DNA of 6,247 nucleotides from Rickettsiales bacterium (GCA_028040005.1 JAOFKK010000058.1:1-6247), one strand, 5' to 3'; numbered from the stretch's first letter, positions 1-5,957 are shown. A program made the numbers and translations. Notes: generated from the sequence alone by a model not told the origin.

Positions 1-95
1 AAGTAATGAATTTTAAAGTTAGATGATAAGTAAATTTAAATATTTGACTTAGCCTTCAAATTATGATGTGATTACAATAAATAAAATAAAAATAT

Positions 96-707
96 ATGGG
101 AGTATTATGGTGGTTAAAAAAAGGTTCAACAAGGAAGAATAGAAAAGAATCTGCTATATTCCAAAACGCAATAGGAGAAAAAAAAGACAGACAAGAATCT
201 CAATTATTACGAAAGATATTAAAAGAGACATTTAATTCACCCGATGCAGTAACTGTCCTATATCCTCTTGATAATCCGCCTTTAAATGAAAATGAGGAGC
301 TAACAATAAAAAAAATTGATTATAAAAATGGGTATATGAAAATATCTATTGGCGATTATAGAGCAACCATTATACCAGAATCACTTGATACGCTCGCAAG
401 GGCAGAAGAAGAATTGCTATCCCAGGACATAACCATACCCGAAGAAGGTACTGCTTCAAATGTAAGTCAACATGCAATTACAGCAAAAACTTTACAAGAA
501 GAAGAATTTTATGGTTCAATCGCAATTAAACAATCAACCGAAGAGCCAAAAATAGAAAGTACGCAATACAGCCCCCCATCGCAGAAAAAAAGGGATGAAA
601 AGACGCAAAATGAAATGGCGAAGGATGCCGTACGACCCCCACCTTCTTGCTGCAAAGCAAAGTATCAAAAAGTTCAATCTCCACCAGATACAAGGATCCT
701 ATCATAA
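96..707 (+). CDS. Hypothetical protein, 203 aa, start and C-terminus uncertain
   Basis: I do not recognise this protein. It is hydrophilic and highly charged, with no signal peptide or membrane span. Residues 1-50 are Lys/Arg-rich, 60-115 look like a small folded region (segments such as LTIKKIDYKNGYMKISIGDY), and about 120-203 are low-complexity and rich in Glu, Gln, Ser and Pro, suggesting a disordered tail. ATG 96 has no Shine-Dalgarno site. A GGGAG at 98-102 is instead ideally placed for ATG 107, which is in another frame and stops after 11 codons; losing one A from the A7 run at 116-122 would put ATG 107 in frame with the rest. The last ~35 residues (Pro/Cys-rich) look unlike the rest, and the neighbouring frame is open there, so a second frameshift is possible. 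It faces the - strand operon and stands alone. It could be a cytoplasmic accessory or effector-like protein, but there is no evidence for a function. Confidence 0.55.
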   Translation: MGVLWWLKKGSTRKNRKESAIFQNAIGEKKDRQESQLLRKILKETFNSPDAVTVLYPLDNPPLNENEELTIKKIDYKNGYMKISIGDYRATIIPESLDTLARAEEELLSQDITIPEEGTASNVSQHAITAKTLQEEEFYGSIAIKQSTEEPKIESTQYSPPSQKKRDEKTQNEMAKDAVRPPPSCCKAKYQKVQSPPDTRILS

Positions 708-708
708 A

Positions 709-750
709 AAGTGTGTAAATGATCATTTGATCACTTCTTTTATTTATTTT
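709..750. terminator. Possible bidirectional terminator between convergent genes
   Basis: AAGTG (709-713) pairs with CACTT (732-736). Inside, after a 3x3 internal loop, AAAT/ATTT pairs around the tetraloop GATC; the core AAATGATCATTT (717-728) is a perfect palindrome. The + strand continues into a T-rich run (737-750), and the - strand reads CACTTTTTAT straight after the stem. It lies directly after the stop codon of the + gene (705-707) and just beyond the stop of maf (744-746), so it could serve both. The stem is short and AT-rich, hence moderate confidence. Confidence 0.4.
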
Positions 751-1334
751 CTACTAATTTTATCCAATTTAGGAGATTTTTGCAAAAGAGAATCAATAGC
801 AAAACCTAAAATACAATTTTTTCTACCTTCTATTTCTTCAAATAATTTATAGCCATTTTCTTCAAATTTGTAACTCCCTGCAGAACCCCAAGATTGGTCT
901 TGATCAACATAATTAATAATTTCTTGCTGTGTTAGATTTTTCATTTTTAATTTTGCAATTTCATAATGGCTAGCAATTATAGAGCTATTTTGATAGATAA
1001 AAATAGAATTATTTTGAATATGTTTTTTATTATTTAATTTGATCAATTGATTAATTGCATCCTCTCGATCTTTTGATTTTGAAATAATCTCGCCTCCTAA
1101 TTCACAAATTTGATCAGAACCAATTACCATTGCATTTGGATATTTTTTTGAAATAGATAGAGCTTTATTTTTTGCTAAAAAATTAACCTGATCATAAATA
1201 TTTAAATGTGCAATTTTTTCTTTAGATTTTTCCTCATCAAAAATTGGAGCAATTACAGTAAAATTAATATTTAAATCCTGTAAAATCTTTTTTCTAATAA
1301 AAGAAGTAGAAGCTAAGATTATTTCTTTAGTCAT
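744..1334 (-). CDS. maf: Maf/YceF-like nucleoside triphosphate pyrophosphatase
   Basis: Maf (HAM1-like fold) enzymes hydrolyse non-canonical or modified NTPs to NMP and pyrophosphate in the cytoplasm; the YceF branch prefers m7GTP. Visible family marks are the N-terminal phosphate-binding motif LASTSFIRKKIL (residues 7-18, with S9, S11, R14, K15), acidic DEE at 33-35, LAKNKA at 53-58, VIGSDQ with the expected catalytic Asp at D74, SK at 85-86, and the C-terminal GSAGSYKFEENG...LFEEIEG block. VIGSDQIC plus the LFEEIEG ending resemble YceF more than YhdE, so m7GTP-type specificity is the best guess; this is inference. Its 196 residues are normal for the family. ATG 1334 lies 2 bases after the stop of the SGNH-like gene with no Shine-Dalgarno site, implying translational coupling. 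It is last in the operon, and its link to glycan acylation is not obvious. Confidence 0.9.
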   Translation of the reverse strand: MTKEIILASTSFIRKKILQDLNINFTVIAPIFDEEKSKEKIAHLNIYDQVNFLAKNKALSISKKYPNAMVIGSDQICELGGEIISKSKDREDAINQLIKLNNKKHIQNNSIFIYQNSSIIASHYEIAKLKMKNLTQQEIINYVDQDQSWGSAGSYKFEENGYKLFEEIEGRKNCILGFAIDSLLQKSPKLDKISRK

Positions 1335-1336
1335 AT

Positions 1337-2269
1337 TTATTTTGTAATATTATCCATTATTATTTTCCCAATTTTTGGCCTAAAATGCGCGCCATCATAA
1401 TAATTTTTAGGATCTATTGTTAATTTATTAAAATACATAAAATTATATACCAGATCTGATTCTTGTTCCGCCTGCTTAATACATTTATCATAAAATTTTT
1501 TACTTTTATCATAAAATAAGAATTTTGGGAAAAAATCAGGTAAAAATATGGTAATTACCTTACTATTTGGGTTATTTTGGCGTATTTTAGACAAATTTGT
1601 CTTAAAATTATCATTATATTGTGCTTTTTTGTAAATATCTTCCGCCTCTTCTTCCCAATATTTGACATTAGGCTGCAAATCTTCATCAATTTTATAACCT
1701 ATTTTTATTTTAATATTGCCCCTGTTATAAATAGTCTTTTTATCACTAAAATTCTTTAATAAATTGCGTAAAGAATATATCAAACTATCATAGCTTAATA
1801 ATTGCTTTAATTGATAAAATTGAGATTTTGTATTTTTAATATAAAAATTAGGATCCACAATTTTAATATCTCTTTTTAAGCAGGAGTTAAAATCAATTCC
1901 TAATAAAATATATTTTGGATTACCCATCTGTTCCTTAAAAAATTCAATATAGTCATAATATTCATCAGGACGCATATCGGATACGGCATAATTAAATAAT
2001 TTACCATTTTTAAATTGATTCTGATCAATATAAGTTACCTTACTATTACCAACCATTACAGAGTTATATTTTTCTTTGGTAAAAAAGATTTTGTTGGTTT
2101 TTTGCTGTCTTTCATTAAAACCTTGCTGCTCTTGATTAAAAAAATTATTACGATCTGAAACCCATAATGGATCATTAAAATAATTGATCAAAATTACCAA
2201 AAATAAAATTAGCAATAAAGAGATTAGGGTTTTATAAAACCATTTTTTAGAATTTCCTTTATAAGTCAT
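1337..2269 (-). CDS. Membrane-anchored SGNH-like protein, MBOAT partner
   Basis: A 310-residue protein with one N-terminal membrane anchor (about residues 13-31) preceded by a Lys-rich cytoplasmic end, which predicts a periplasmic C-terminal domain, as in DltD or AlgJ/AlgX-type partners. The domain shows an SGNH-hydrolase layout: VMVGNSK with candidate nucleophile S76 (block I, Asn where GDSL enzymes usually have Asp), NYAVSDMRPDEYYD at 93-106 (block II-like), ILLGIDFN at 121-128, ITIFLPDF at 239-246, and YDGAHF with D292 and H295 as the DxxH pair (block V). Its start overlaps the MBOAT stop by one base (TAATG), so the two are probably made together. By analogy with DltB/DltD, AlgI/AlgJ and PatA/PatB, it should move an acyl (often acetyl) group handed over by the MBOAT onto an envelope glycan, or help present the substrate. 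Function rests on motifs and neighbourhood; sequence similarity to a named enzyme is weak. Confidence 0.72.
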   Translation of the reverse strand: MTYKGNSKKWFYKTLISLLLILFLVILINYFNDPLWVSDRNNFFNQEQQGFNERQQKTNKIFFTKEKYNSVMVGNSKVTYIDQNQFKNGKLFNYAVSDMRPDEYYDYIEFFKEQMGNPKYILLGIDFNSCLKRDIKIVDPNFYIKNTKSQFYQLKQLLSYDSLIYSLRNLLKNFSDKKTIYNRGNIKIKIGYKIDEDLQPNVKYWEEEAEDIYKKAQYNDNFKTNLSKIRQNNPNSKVITIFLPDFFPKFLFYDKSKKFYDKCIKQAEQESDLVYNFMYFNKLTIDPKNYYDGAHFRPKIGKIIMDNITK

Positions 2270-3693
2270 TAGAAGTTAAAATATAAAAATTCACTAGTTT
2301 GATGAAATGACAAAAGTGGGATTAAAAGTAAAATTAAAGTTATAAAATAGAATTTTTTATTATTCTTAAAAATCTTCATTAATTTTTCTGAATCTTTGGT
2401 AATAATTGGATAAATATAATAAAGAATAATTAAAGAAATGGTTAAAATCAGATATTCCACACTTTTAAAGCGGATAAATTCCATAAATAATAAATAATTA
2501 TCATAAAAACCAAAATTATCACCAGAAAATAAAAACATATTTTCTAAAATATATAAGGCTTGAGAAAAATTATCAGATCTAAAAAATACCCAAGAAATAT
2601 TAATAAAATTAAAAGTAATAAACCAAGCAAGATAATAATTTATCTTTATGTTAAAATTTTTCCAAAGACGATGAATGCAAATTGCGCAACCATGCAAAAA
2701 TCCCCAAAAAATAAATGTCCAGCCAGCGCCATGCCACAAACCACTAATCAAAAAAACAATCATTAAATTACGATAAATTTTAAAATTTGCCACCCTATTG
2801 CCACCAAGAGGAATATAAATATAATCTTTTAAAAATTTAGATAAAGTCATATGCCAACTATTCCAAAATTGAGCAATATTAGCTGATTTATAAGGAGAAT
2901 TAAAATTAAAGGGTAATTTAATATTAAACATTAGGGCCACACCAATCGCCATATCTGTATAACCACTAAAATCAAAATAAAGTTGAAATGTATAAGCAAG
3001 AGATGCTTTCCAAGAATCAATAAAAGATAAATCCTGATAATTTTGATAGGATAAATTAACAATTTCTGCCAAATAATCAGCAATTACCACTTTTTTAAAA
3101 AGACCAACAGCAAAAATAAATAGACCTAAAGAGAGATTATTATAATTAATGATTTTTGTTCTCAAGCCAGAAAATTGTGGCATCATTTGCCCATGATGTA
3201 CAATAGGACCAGCGATTAATTGTGGAAAAAAACTGACAAAAAGAGCATAATTAATAAAATTTTGATCTTTTAATTTACCCTCATAGCAATCAGCAATATA
3301 AGCAATTTGTTGGAAAGTAAAAAAGCTAATCGCCAAAGGTAAAATAATAATTATCGAATTATCAAAAAGATCCGGATAAAAAATAGCAATATTATCAAGG
3401 AAAAAATTACAATATTTAAAATAAGCCAAAAGAGAAATATTAAAAATAACAGCTATGATCAGAATTATTTTATTTTTTTGTTTTATAAGAAGATTGCCAA
3501 AAAAATAATTTATCAAAATCGAAAGAACCAAAATTGGTAAATATTTAACATTCCAAAAAGCATAAAAAAACAGGGAAGATAATATCAATAAGACTTTGGA
3601 GGCTGTAACCTTTTTTGTACCCAATAATATATAATAAAAAATCAGGGTAAAAGGTAAAAATATAAATATATATTCCAATGAATTAAATAGCAT
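2269..3693 (-). CDS. AlgI/DltB-type MBOAT O-acyltransferase
   Basis: A 474-residue polytopic membrane protein of the MBOAT family, normal length for AlgI-like members. Roughly 11-12 hydrophobic spans are visible (for example 6-24, 51-70, 76-92, 114-134, 187-205, 311-328, 352-371, 413-431, 448-466). Family signatures are FFPQLIAGPIVHHGQMMPQF (155-174), YFDFSGYTDMAIG (239-251), FWNSWHMTLSKFLKDYIYIP (276-295) with H281, LGGNR after it, and SGLWHGAGWTFIFWGFLHG (317-335) with H321. The two histidines match the pair conserved in DltB and AlgI. These enzymes pass an acyl group from a cytoplasmic donor through the membrane for O-acylation of an extracytoplasmic polymer. Here the next gene encodes the expected SGNH-like partner, overlapping by one base. 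ATG 3693 is preceded by a weak TAGGT site, and upstream on the - strand TATTAT (3704-3709) could be a -10. The target could be peptidoglycan, LPS or another surface glycan; the sequence does not decide. Confidence 0.93.
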   Translation of the reverse strand: MLFNSLEYIFIFLPFTLIFYYILLGTKKVTASKVLLILSSLFFYAFWNVKYLPILVLSILINYFFGNLLIKQKNKIILIIAVIFNISLLAYFKYCNFFLDNIAIFYPDLFDNSIIIILPLAISFFTFQQIAYIADCYEGKLKDQNFINYALFVSFFPQLIAGPIVHHGQMMPQFSGLRTKIINYNNLSLGLFIFAVGLFKKVVIADYLAEIVNLSYQNYQDLSFIDSWKASLAYTFQLYFDFSGYTDMAIGVALMFNIKLPFNFNSPYKSANIAQFWNSWHMTLSKFLKDYIYIPLGGNRVANFKIYRNLMIVFLISGLWHGAGWTFIFWGFLHGCAICIHRLWKNFNIKINYYLAWFITFNFINISWVFFRSDNFSQALYILENMFLFSGDNFGFYDNYLLFMEFIRFKSVEYLILTISLIILYYIYPIITKDSEKLMKIFKNNKKFYFITLILLLIPLLSFHQTSEFLYFNF

Positions 3694-3735
3694 TTACCTA
3701 TAATAAACCAAGCTTTAAAAAATTAAAACATTATC

Positions 3736-3763
3736 TTGAAATATTATTCAAACTTTTGATAAT
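3736..3763 (+). promoter_or_regulatory. Promoter of the SRP RNA gene
   Basis: TTGAAA (3736-3741) and GATAAT (3758-3763) are separated by 16 bases. Seven bases after the -10 box lies G3771, the first base of the outer RNA stem, which is where transcription would be expected to begin. The fit of boxes, spacing and RNA 5' end supports the call. Confidence 0.65.
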
Positions 3764-3770
3764 TAAATAT

Positions 3771-3852
3771 GCAAAGATGGACGATTGCTCTACTAATCTG
3801 GTCAGATTAGAAATAAAGCAGCCAAATGTAGAATCAGTCGGGTCATCTTTGC
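3771..3852 (+). ncRNA. ffs: 4.5S signal recognition particle RNA, small bacterial type
   Basis: This is the RNA scaffold of the signal recognition particle, which binds Ffh and delivers nascent membrane proteins to FtsY/Sec. The domain IV core aligns without gaps with E. coli 4.5S RNA: GGTCAG at 3800-3805, AGCAGCC at 3817-3823 and, between them, stem TTA/TAA (3807-3809 with 3814-3816) capped by a GAAA tetraloop (3810-3813). E. coli has TCC/GGA with GGAA, so the changes are compensatory and keep a GNRA loop. Further out, TCTAC (3789-3793) pairs with GTAGA (3828-3832), and the ends GCAAAGATG (3771-3779) and CATCTTTGC (3844-3852) pair perfectly over 9 bp. At 82 nt it is shorter than the 114-nt E. 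coli RNA; the 3' end is uncertain and the primary transcript may extend into the hairpin at 3858-3880. It is transcribed against both flanking operons. Confidence 0.88.
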
Positions 3853-4112
3853 GCTTATCTCAATAGAATTCATATTGGGACCGTCATGAATCAAACTATC
3901 CGCAGCGATTTTTATTATTTTAAATTAAGAAGTGTAGCTTGGCAAAATATTCGATCTTGCAACATAAATAATTGCTGCTTTGTTATGTCTTATGATTGTA
4001 AATCTTGATAAAAATTTTGATAAATTTTTATAATAGGAATTAAAAGAACTTTAAAATAATAGATCTTAAAATAAAAATCTTATCAATTCAAAGAACTTTT
4101 ATATAATTTGGA
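3853..4112. other. Intergenic stretch between ffs and rpsG, no confident gene
   Basis: The first ~60 bases are less AT-rich than the rest and include a hairpin: TCTCAATA (3858-3865) pairs with TATTGGGA (3873-3880), one U-G pair, loop GAATTCA. No poly-T follows it directly; the next T-rich run starts near 3910. From about 3915 to 4112 the sequence is plain AT-rich with only short, startless open frames. This is the 3' flank of rpsG, where fusA usually sits, and I see no remnant of EF-G and no convincing terminator for the rpsL-rpsG transcript. Confidence 0.5.
4038..4099. repeat. Short direct repeat downstream of rpsG
   Basis: Two 15-base copies, AATTAAAAGAACTTT (4038-4052) and AATTCAAAGAACTTT (4085-4099), differ at one base and lie 47 bases apart just beyond the rpsG stop codon. 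In such AT-rich DNA this may be chance; no function is implied. Confidence 0.35.
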
Positions 4113-4577
4113 TTATCTATAATGAGCAAATGCTTTGTTAGCTTCAGCCATTTTGAATACTTCTTCTCTTTTCTTAACAGCCCAACCTTTATTATTCATA
4201 GAATCAATAATAACTTCAGCCAATTTAGAAACTAAATCCTTAGCATTTGATTTGGCAACTGACATGCTAAACCATTTTAAAGCAAGAGCAGTAGCTCTTC
4301 TTGGGTTAACCTCAGAAGGTATTTGATAAGTAGCACCGCCGATTCTTTTTGATCTAACTTCAATTCTTGGAGTAACATTATCAAGAGCAGCTTTAAAAAC
4401 CTCTAAAGGATCACGATTTAATCTTTTATTGATAAGTTCAAAAGATTTATATAATGATTTTGTAACGGTTGATTTTTTACCACCAATCATTAAACGATTA
4501 ATGAATCTTGTAATTACAACTTCATTATATTTTGCATCAGGGAAAACCGGTTTGATTTTTGCAGCTCTTCTTCTCAT
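4113..4577 (-). CDS. rpsG: 30S ribosomal protein S7
   Basis: S7 binds the 3' major domain of 16S rRNA, nucleates assembly of the 30S head and lines the E-site mRNA exit; in many bacteria it also represses its own operon by binding the mRNA. The whole 154-residue protein is present, close to the usual 155-160: MRRRAAKIKPVFPDAKY at the N-terminus, the helical core with FINRLMIGGKKSTV (24-37), the beta-hairpin region RIEVRSKRIGGATYQIPSEV (71-90), NPRRATALALKW following it, and the C-terminal AFAHYR. It follows rpsL after 37 bases as the second gene of the str-type operon. No Shine-Dalgarno site precedes ATG 4577. fusA does not follow. Confidence 0.98.
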   Translation of the reverse strand: MRRRAAKIKPVFPDAKYNEVVITRFINRLMIGGKKSTVTKSLYKSFELINKRLNRDPLEVFKAALDNVTPRIEVRSKRIGGATYQIPSEVNPRRATALALKWFSMSVAKSNAKDLVSKLAEVIIDSMNNKGWAVKKREEVFKMAEANKAFAHYR

Positions 4578-4614
4578 AAATTAAATTTTAAATGTTTACA
4601 GTTATTGATATAAA

Positions 4615-4986
4615 TTATTTTGGTTTTTGTGCACCATATTTAGACCTACCCTGCTTTCTATCCTTAACACCTTGAGTATCAAGAGTACCACGAACAATGT
4701 GATATCTAACACCAGGTAAATCCTTAACCCTACCGCCTCTAATAATTACGGCATTATGTTCTTGTAAATTATGACCTTCACCACCAATATAGCCAATAAC
4801 TTCATAACCATTAGTTAATCTAATACGAGCAACCTTTCTAAGTGCTGAGTTAGGCTTTTTAGGAGTAGTCGTATAAACACGAGTACAAACGCCTCTTTTT
4901 TGAGGACATTTTTCCAAAGCCGGAACCTTATTCTTTTTAACTTGTTTTCTTCTTGGCTTTCTAACCAATTGATTAATAGTTGGCAT
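4615..4986 (-). CDS. rpsL: 30S ribosomal protein S12
   Basis: S12 sits at the 30S-50S interface near the decoding centre and controls accuracy. The 123-residue protein is complete: MPTINQLVRKPR start, RGVCTRVYTTTPKKPNSALR (31-50), the GYIGGEGHNLQEH loop (65-77), RGGRVKDLPGVRYHIVRG (83-100) and the basic end GRSKYGAQKPK. K43 in the PKKPNS loop and K88 in the RVKDLPG loop have the usual residues, so there is no sign of a classic streptomycin-resistance substitution; D89 matches the residue that RimO methylthiolates in other bacteria. The wording is alphaproteobacterial in style. It is the first gene of the - strand operon with rpsG and has a good promoter upstream, but no Shine-Dalgarno site. 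Confidence 0.98.
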   Translation of the reverse strand: MPTINQLVRKPRRKQVKKNKVPALEKCPQKRGVCTRVYTTTPKKPNSALRKVARIRLTNGYEVIGYIGGEGHNLQEHNAVIIRGGRVKDLPGVRYHIVRGTLDTQGVKDRKQGRSKYGAQKPK

Positions 4987-5023
4987 ATATTTAATATATT
5001 GTTAATTCTTTAAGTAAATTGCA

Positions 5024-5051
5024 ATTTTATGATGGAAAAAACAATTGTCAA
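5024..5051 (-). promoter_or_regulatory. Promoter of the rpsL-rpsG operon
   Basis: Read on the - strand, a perfect TTGACA (5051-5046) is followed after 16 bases by TAAAAT (5029-5024), five of six bases matching the sigma70 -10 box. Transcription would begin near 5017, leaving a leader of about 30 bases before rpsL. This is the best-matching promoter in the window, as expected for ribosomal protein genes. Confidence 0.7.
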
Positions 5052-5061
5052 TTAATTTTAG

Positions 5062-5089
5062 TTGAAAAGTTAAAATAACAGATTAATAT
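5062..5089 (+). promoter_or_regulatory. Candidate promoter of rpsT
   Basis: TTGAAA (5062-5067), a 16-base spacer and TAATAT (5084-5089, four of six matches) lie 43 bases before the rpsT start. It stands back to back with the rpsL promoter, the two -35 boxes being only 10 bases apart, so the divergent operons may share regulation or compete for polymerase. AT-rich background makes chance matches common. Confidence 0.4.
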
Positions 5090-5132
5090 TTGCTGTTCAA
5101 ATGAATTTAAATATATTTATTAACAAATAATA

Positions 5133-5447
5133 ATGGCAAATACTAAATCAGCAAAAAAAGCTATCAGAGTAAGTGAAAGAAAGAGGGAAGTTAACAGATC
5201 TGTAATTAGCAGAATCAGAACTATTCAAAAAAAAGCAAGAATTGCAGTTGAAAAAGTTGCAACTGAAAATAACGCTGAAAATATCGCAGCAGCAAAAACA
5301 GCTATCATATCTTTTGAAAAGGAAGTTAAAAAAGGTGTTACAAAAAATATTTTCAAATTAAATACTGCTTCTAGACAAGTTAGTCAATTATTTACTAACC
5401 TTAAAAAAGCTCAAAATCCAGAAGCTCAAAAAGAAGCTTCTGCTTAA
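5133..5447 (+). CDS. rpsT: 30S ribosomal protein S20
   Basis: S20 is a helical protein that binds 16S rRNA in the body of the small subunit and helps early assembly. The start MANTKSAKKAIRVSERKREV (1-20), the basic helix with NRSVISRIRTIQKKARIAVE, the KGVTKNIFKLNTASRQVSQL segment (75-94) and the absence of aromatic clusters are typical. At 104 residues it is somewhat longer than the usual 86-92; the extra length is mainly a C-terminal tail rich in Ala, Gln and Glu after residue 95. It is monocistronic: its own candidate promoter lies upstream, and a strong terminator begins 22 bases after its stop codon. No Shine-Dalgarno site precedes ATG 5133. Confidence 0.97.
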   Translation: MANTKSAKKAIRVSERKREVNRSVISRIRTIQKKARIAVEKVATENNAENIAAAKTAIISFEKEVKKGVTKNIFKLNTASRQVSQLFTNLKKAQNPEAQKEASA

Positions 5448-5468
5448 TTATTTAAATCAATTTATCTT

Positions 5469-5496
5469 GGGGGCTATCTAGCCTCCCCTATTCTTT
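5469..5496 (+). terminator. Intrinsic terminator of rpsT
   Basis: GGGGGCTA (5469-5476) pairs with TAGCC (5479-5483) and CCC (5485-5487); T5484 is bulged, and a TATTCTTT tail follows. This is the most GC-rich hairpin in the window and separates rpsT from the tRNA gene that starts 15 bases later. The loop as drawn is only TC, so the closing TA pairs probably open. Confidence 0.8.
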
Positions 5497-5510
5497 AATT
5501 CAAACAGTTC

Positions 5511-5586
5511 GGGGCTATGGCGCAGCTGGTAGCGCGCTTGCATGGCATGCAAGAGGTCACGAGTTCGATCCTCGTTAGCTCCACCA
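5511..5586 (+). tRNA. tRNA-Ala, anticodon GGC
   Basis: A 76-nt cloverleaf. The acceptor stem GGGGCTA/TAGCTCC includes a G3-U70 pair, the major identity mark for alanyl-tRNA synthetase. The D arm is GCGC AGCTGGTA GCGC, the anticodon stem CTTGC/GCAAG encloses ATGGCAT with GGC at 5544-5546, the variable loop is AGGTC, and the T arm ACGAG/CTCGT closes the loop TTCGATC. Discriminator A73 and an encoded CCA (5584-5586) complete it. It reads GCC and GCU codons. The close distance to the rpsT terminator suggests its own promoter or partial read-through. Confidence 0.98.
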
Positions 5587-5904
5587 AATTCAAGACAACA
5601 AACTGTCTCTCCTCTATTTTTATGATATTTTAAAACCAGTCTCCCAAGCCCAGTATTGGCAGCCCTCTAGCAATTACATTTTTCAAAACAACAGGTTACA
5701 GCAACTCACAAAATTCACCAATATTTGCTATATTTGAGGTAAAATTCTCTCTCCTTCTCTAGCCAACAGGTAATTCACATAAAATTACCTGATCGATAAA
5801 TACTGGCTCTACAGGATTTTGGTCAAACTTTTTGGATCGGGTAGCAAATGTATTTTGGGTGGTTTTTTCGAACTTTTTTGCCGTAATTACAAATTTACTA
5901 ATAG
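5587..5904. other. Intergenic stretch between tRNA-Ala and the IS element
   Basis: No confident gene. Just after the tRNA, AGACA (5593-5597) and TGTCT (5604-5608) form a 5-bp hairpin followed eight bases later by a T run (5616-5621), a weak terminator candidate for the tRNA. From about 5630 to 5760 I see nothing definite. From 5793 the + strand is open in frame with orfA up to TAA 5946-5948 (51 codons, only a late ATG), encoding a Phe/Trp/Val-rich sequence such as GFWSNFLDRVANVFW. The - strand is also open across 5759-5965 (68 codons). Either could be a piece of a gene cut by the insertion sequence, but I recognise neither. Confidence 0.45.
5767..5791. repeat. Perfect 9-bp inverted repeat
   Basis: CAGGTAATT (5767-5775) and AATTACCTG (5783-5791) are exact reverse complements around the 7-base loop CACATAA. 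Neither strand carries a T tract directly after it, so it is not a standard terminator. It may be an operator, a palindromic repeat element or part of a decayed mobile sequence. Confidence 0.6.
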
Positions 5905-5957
5905 TGATGTGGCTACATTTTTCCGGACAAGTTTTTAACAATGTATAAATTAAAATT

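Noticed and set aside
44..78. TTGACT (44-49) with TATGAT (62-67) or TACAAT (73-78) as a promoter for the first gene
   Set aside because: Spacers of 12 and 23 bases are both outside the working range for sigma70, so I did not list it.
526..726. Open frame of 66 codons on the - strand opposite the end of the first gene
   Set aside because: No ribosome site or promoter, and it overlaps the candidate terminator; hydrophobic content follows from the antisense of a charged tail.
1577..1759. Open frame of 60 codons on the + strand inside the SGNH-like gene
   Set aside because: It is the antisense shadow of a well-supported gene and shows only AT-driven Ile/Phe-rich composition.
2560..2766. Open frame of 68 codons on the + strand inside the MBOAT gene
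   Set aside because: Opposite strand of conserved MBOAT motifs; Lys/Asn-rich low-complexity translation with no motif.
3777..3866. Small + strand open frame of 29 codons starting MDDCSTNLVRLEIK
   Set aside because: It lies almost wholly inside the SRP RNA structure; its start codon is part of the outer RNA stem and it has no ribosome site.
3802..3920. Protein-like - strand frame containing MNSIEISAKMTRLILHLAAL
   Set aside because: It is antisense to the SRP RNA, ends inside its conserved core and has no ribosome site; the apparent quality comes from the less AT-rich RNA gene.
3900..4110. Possible remnant of fusA downstream of rpsG
   Set aside because: Short frames such as NKAAIIYVARSNILPSYTS on the - strand show no EF-G motif and cannot be tied to any gene.
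4135..4326. Open frame of 63 codons on the + strand opposite rpsG
   Set aside because: Shadow of the S7 coding sequence.
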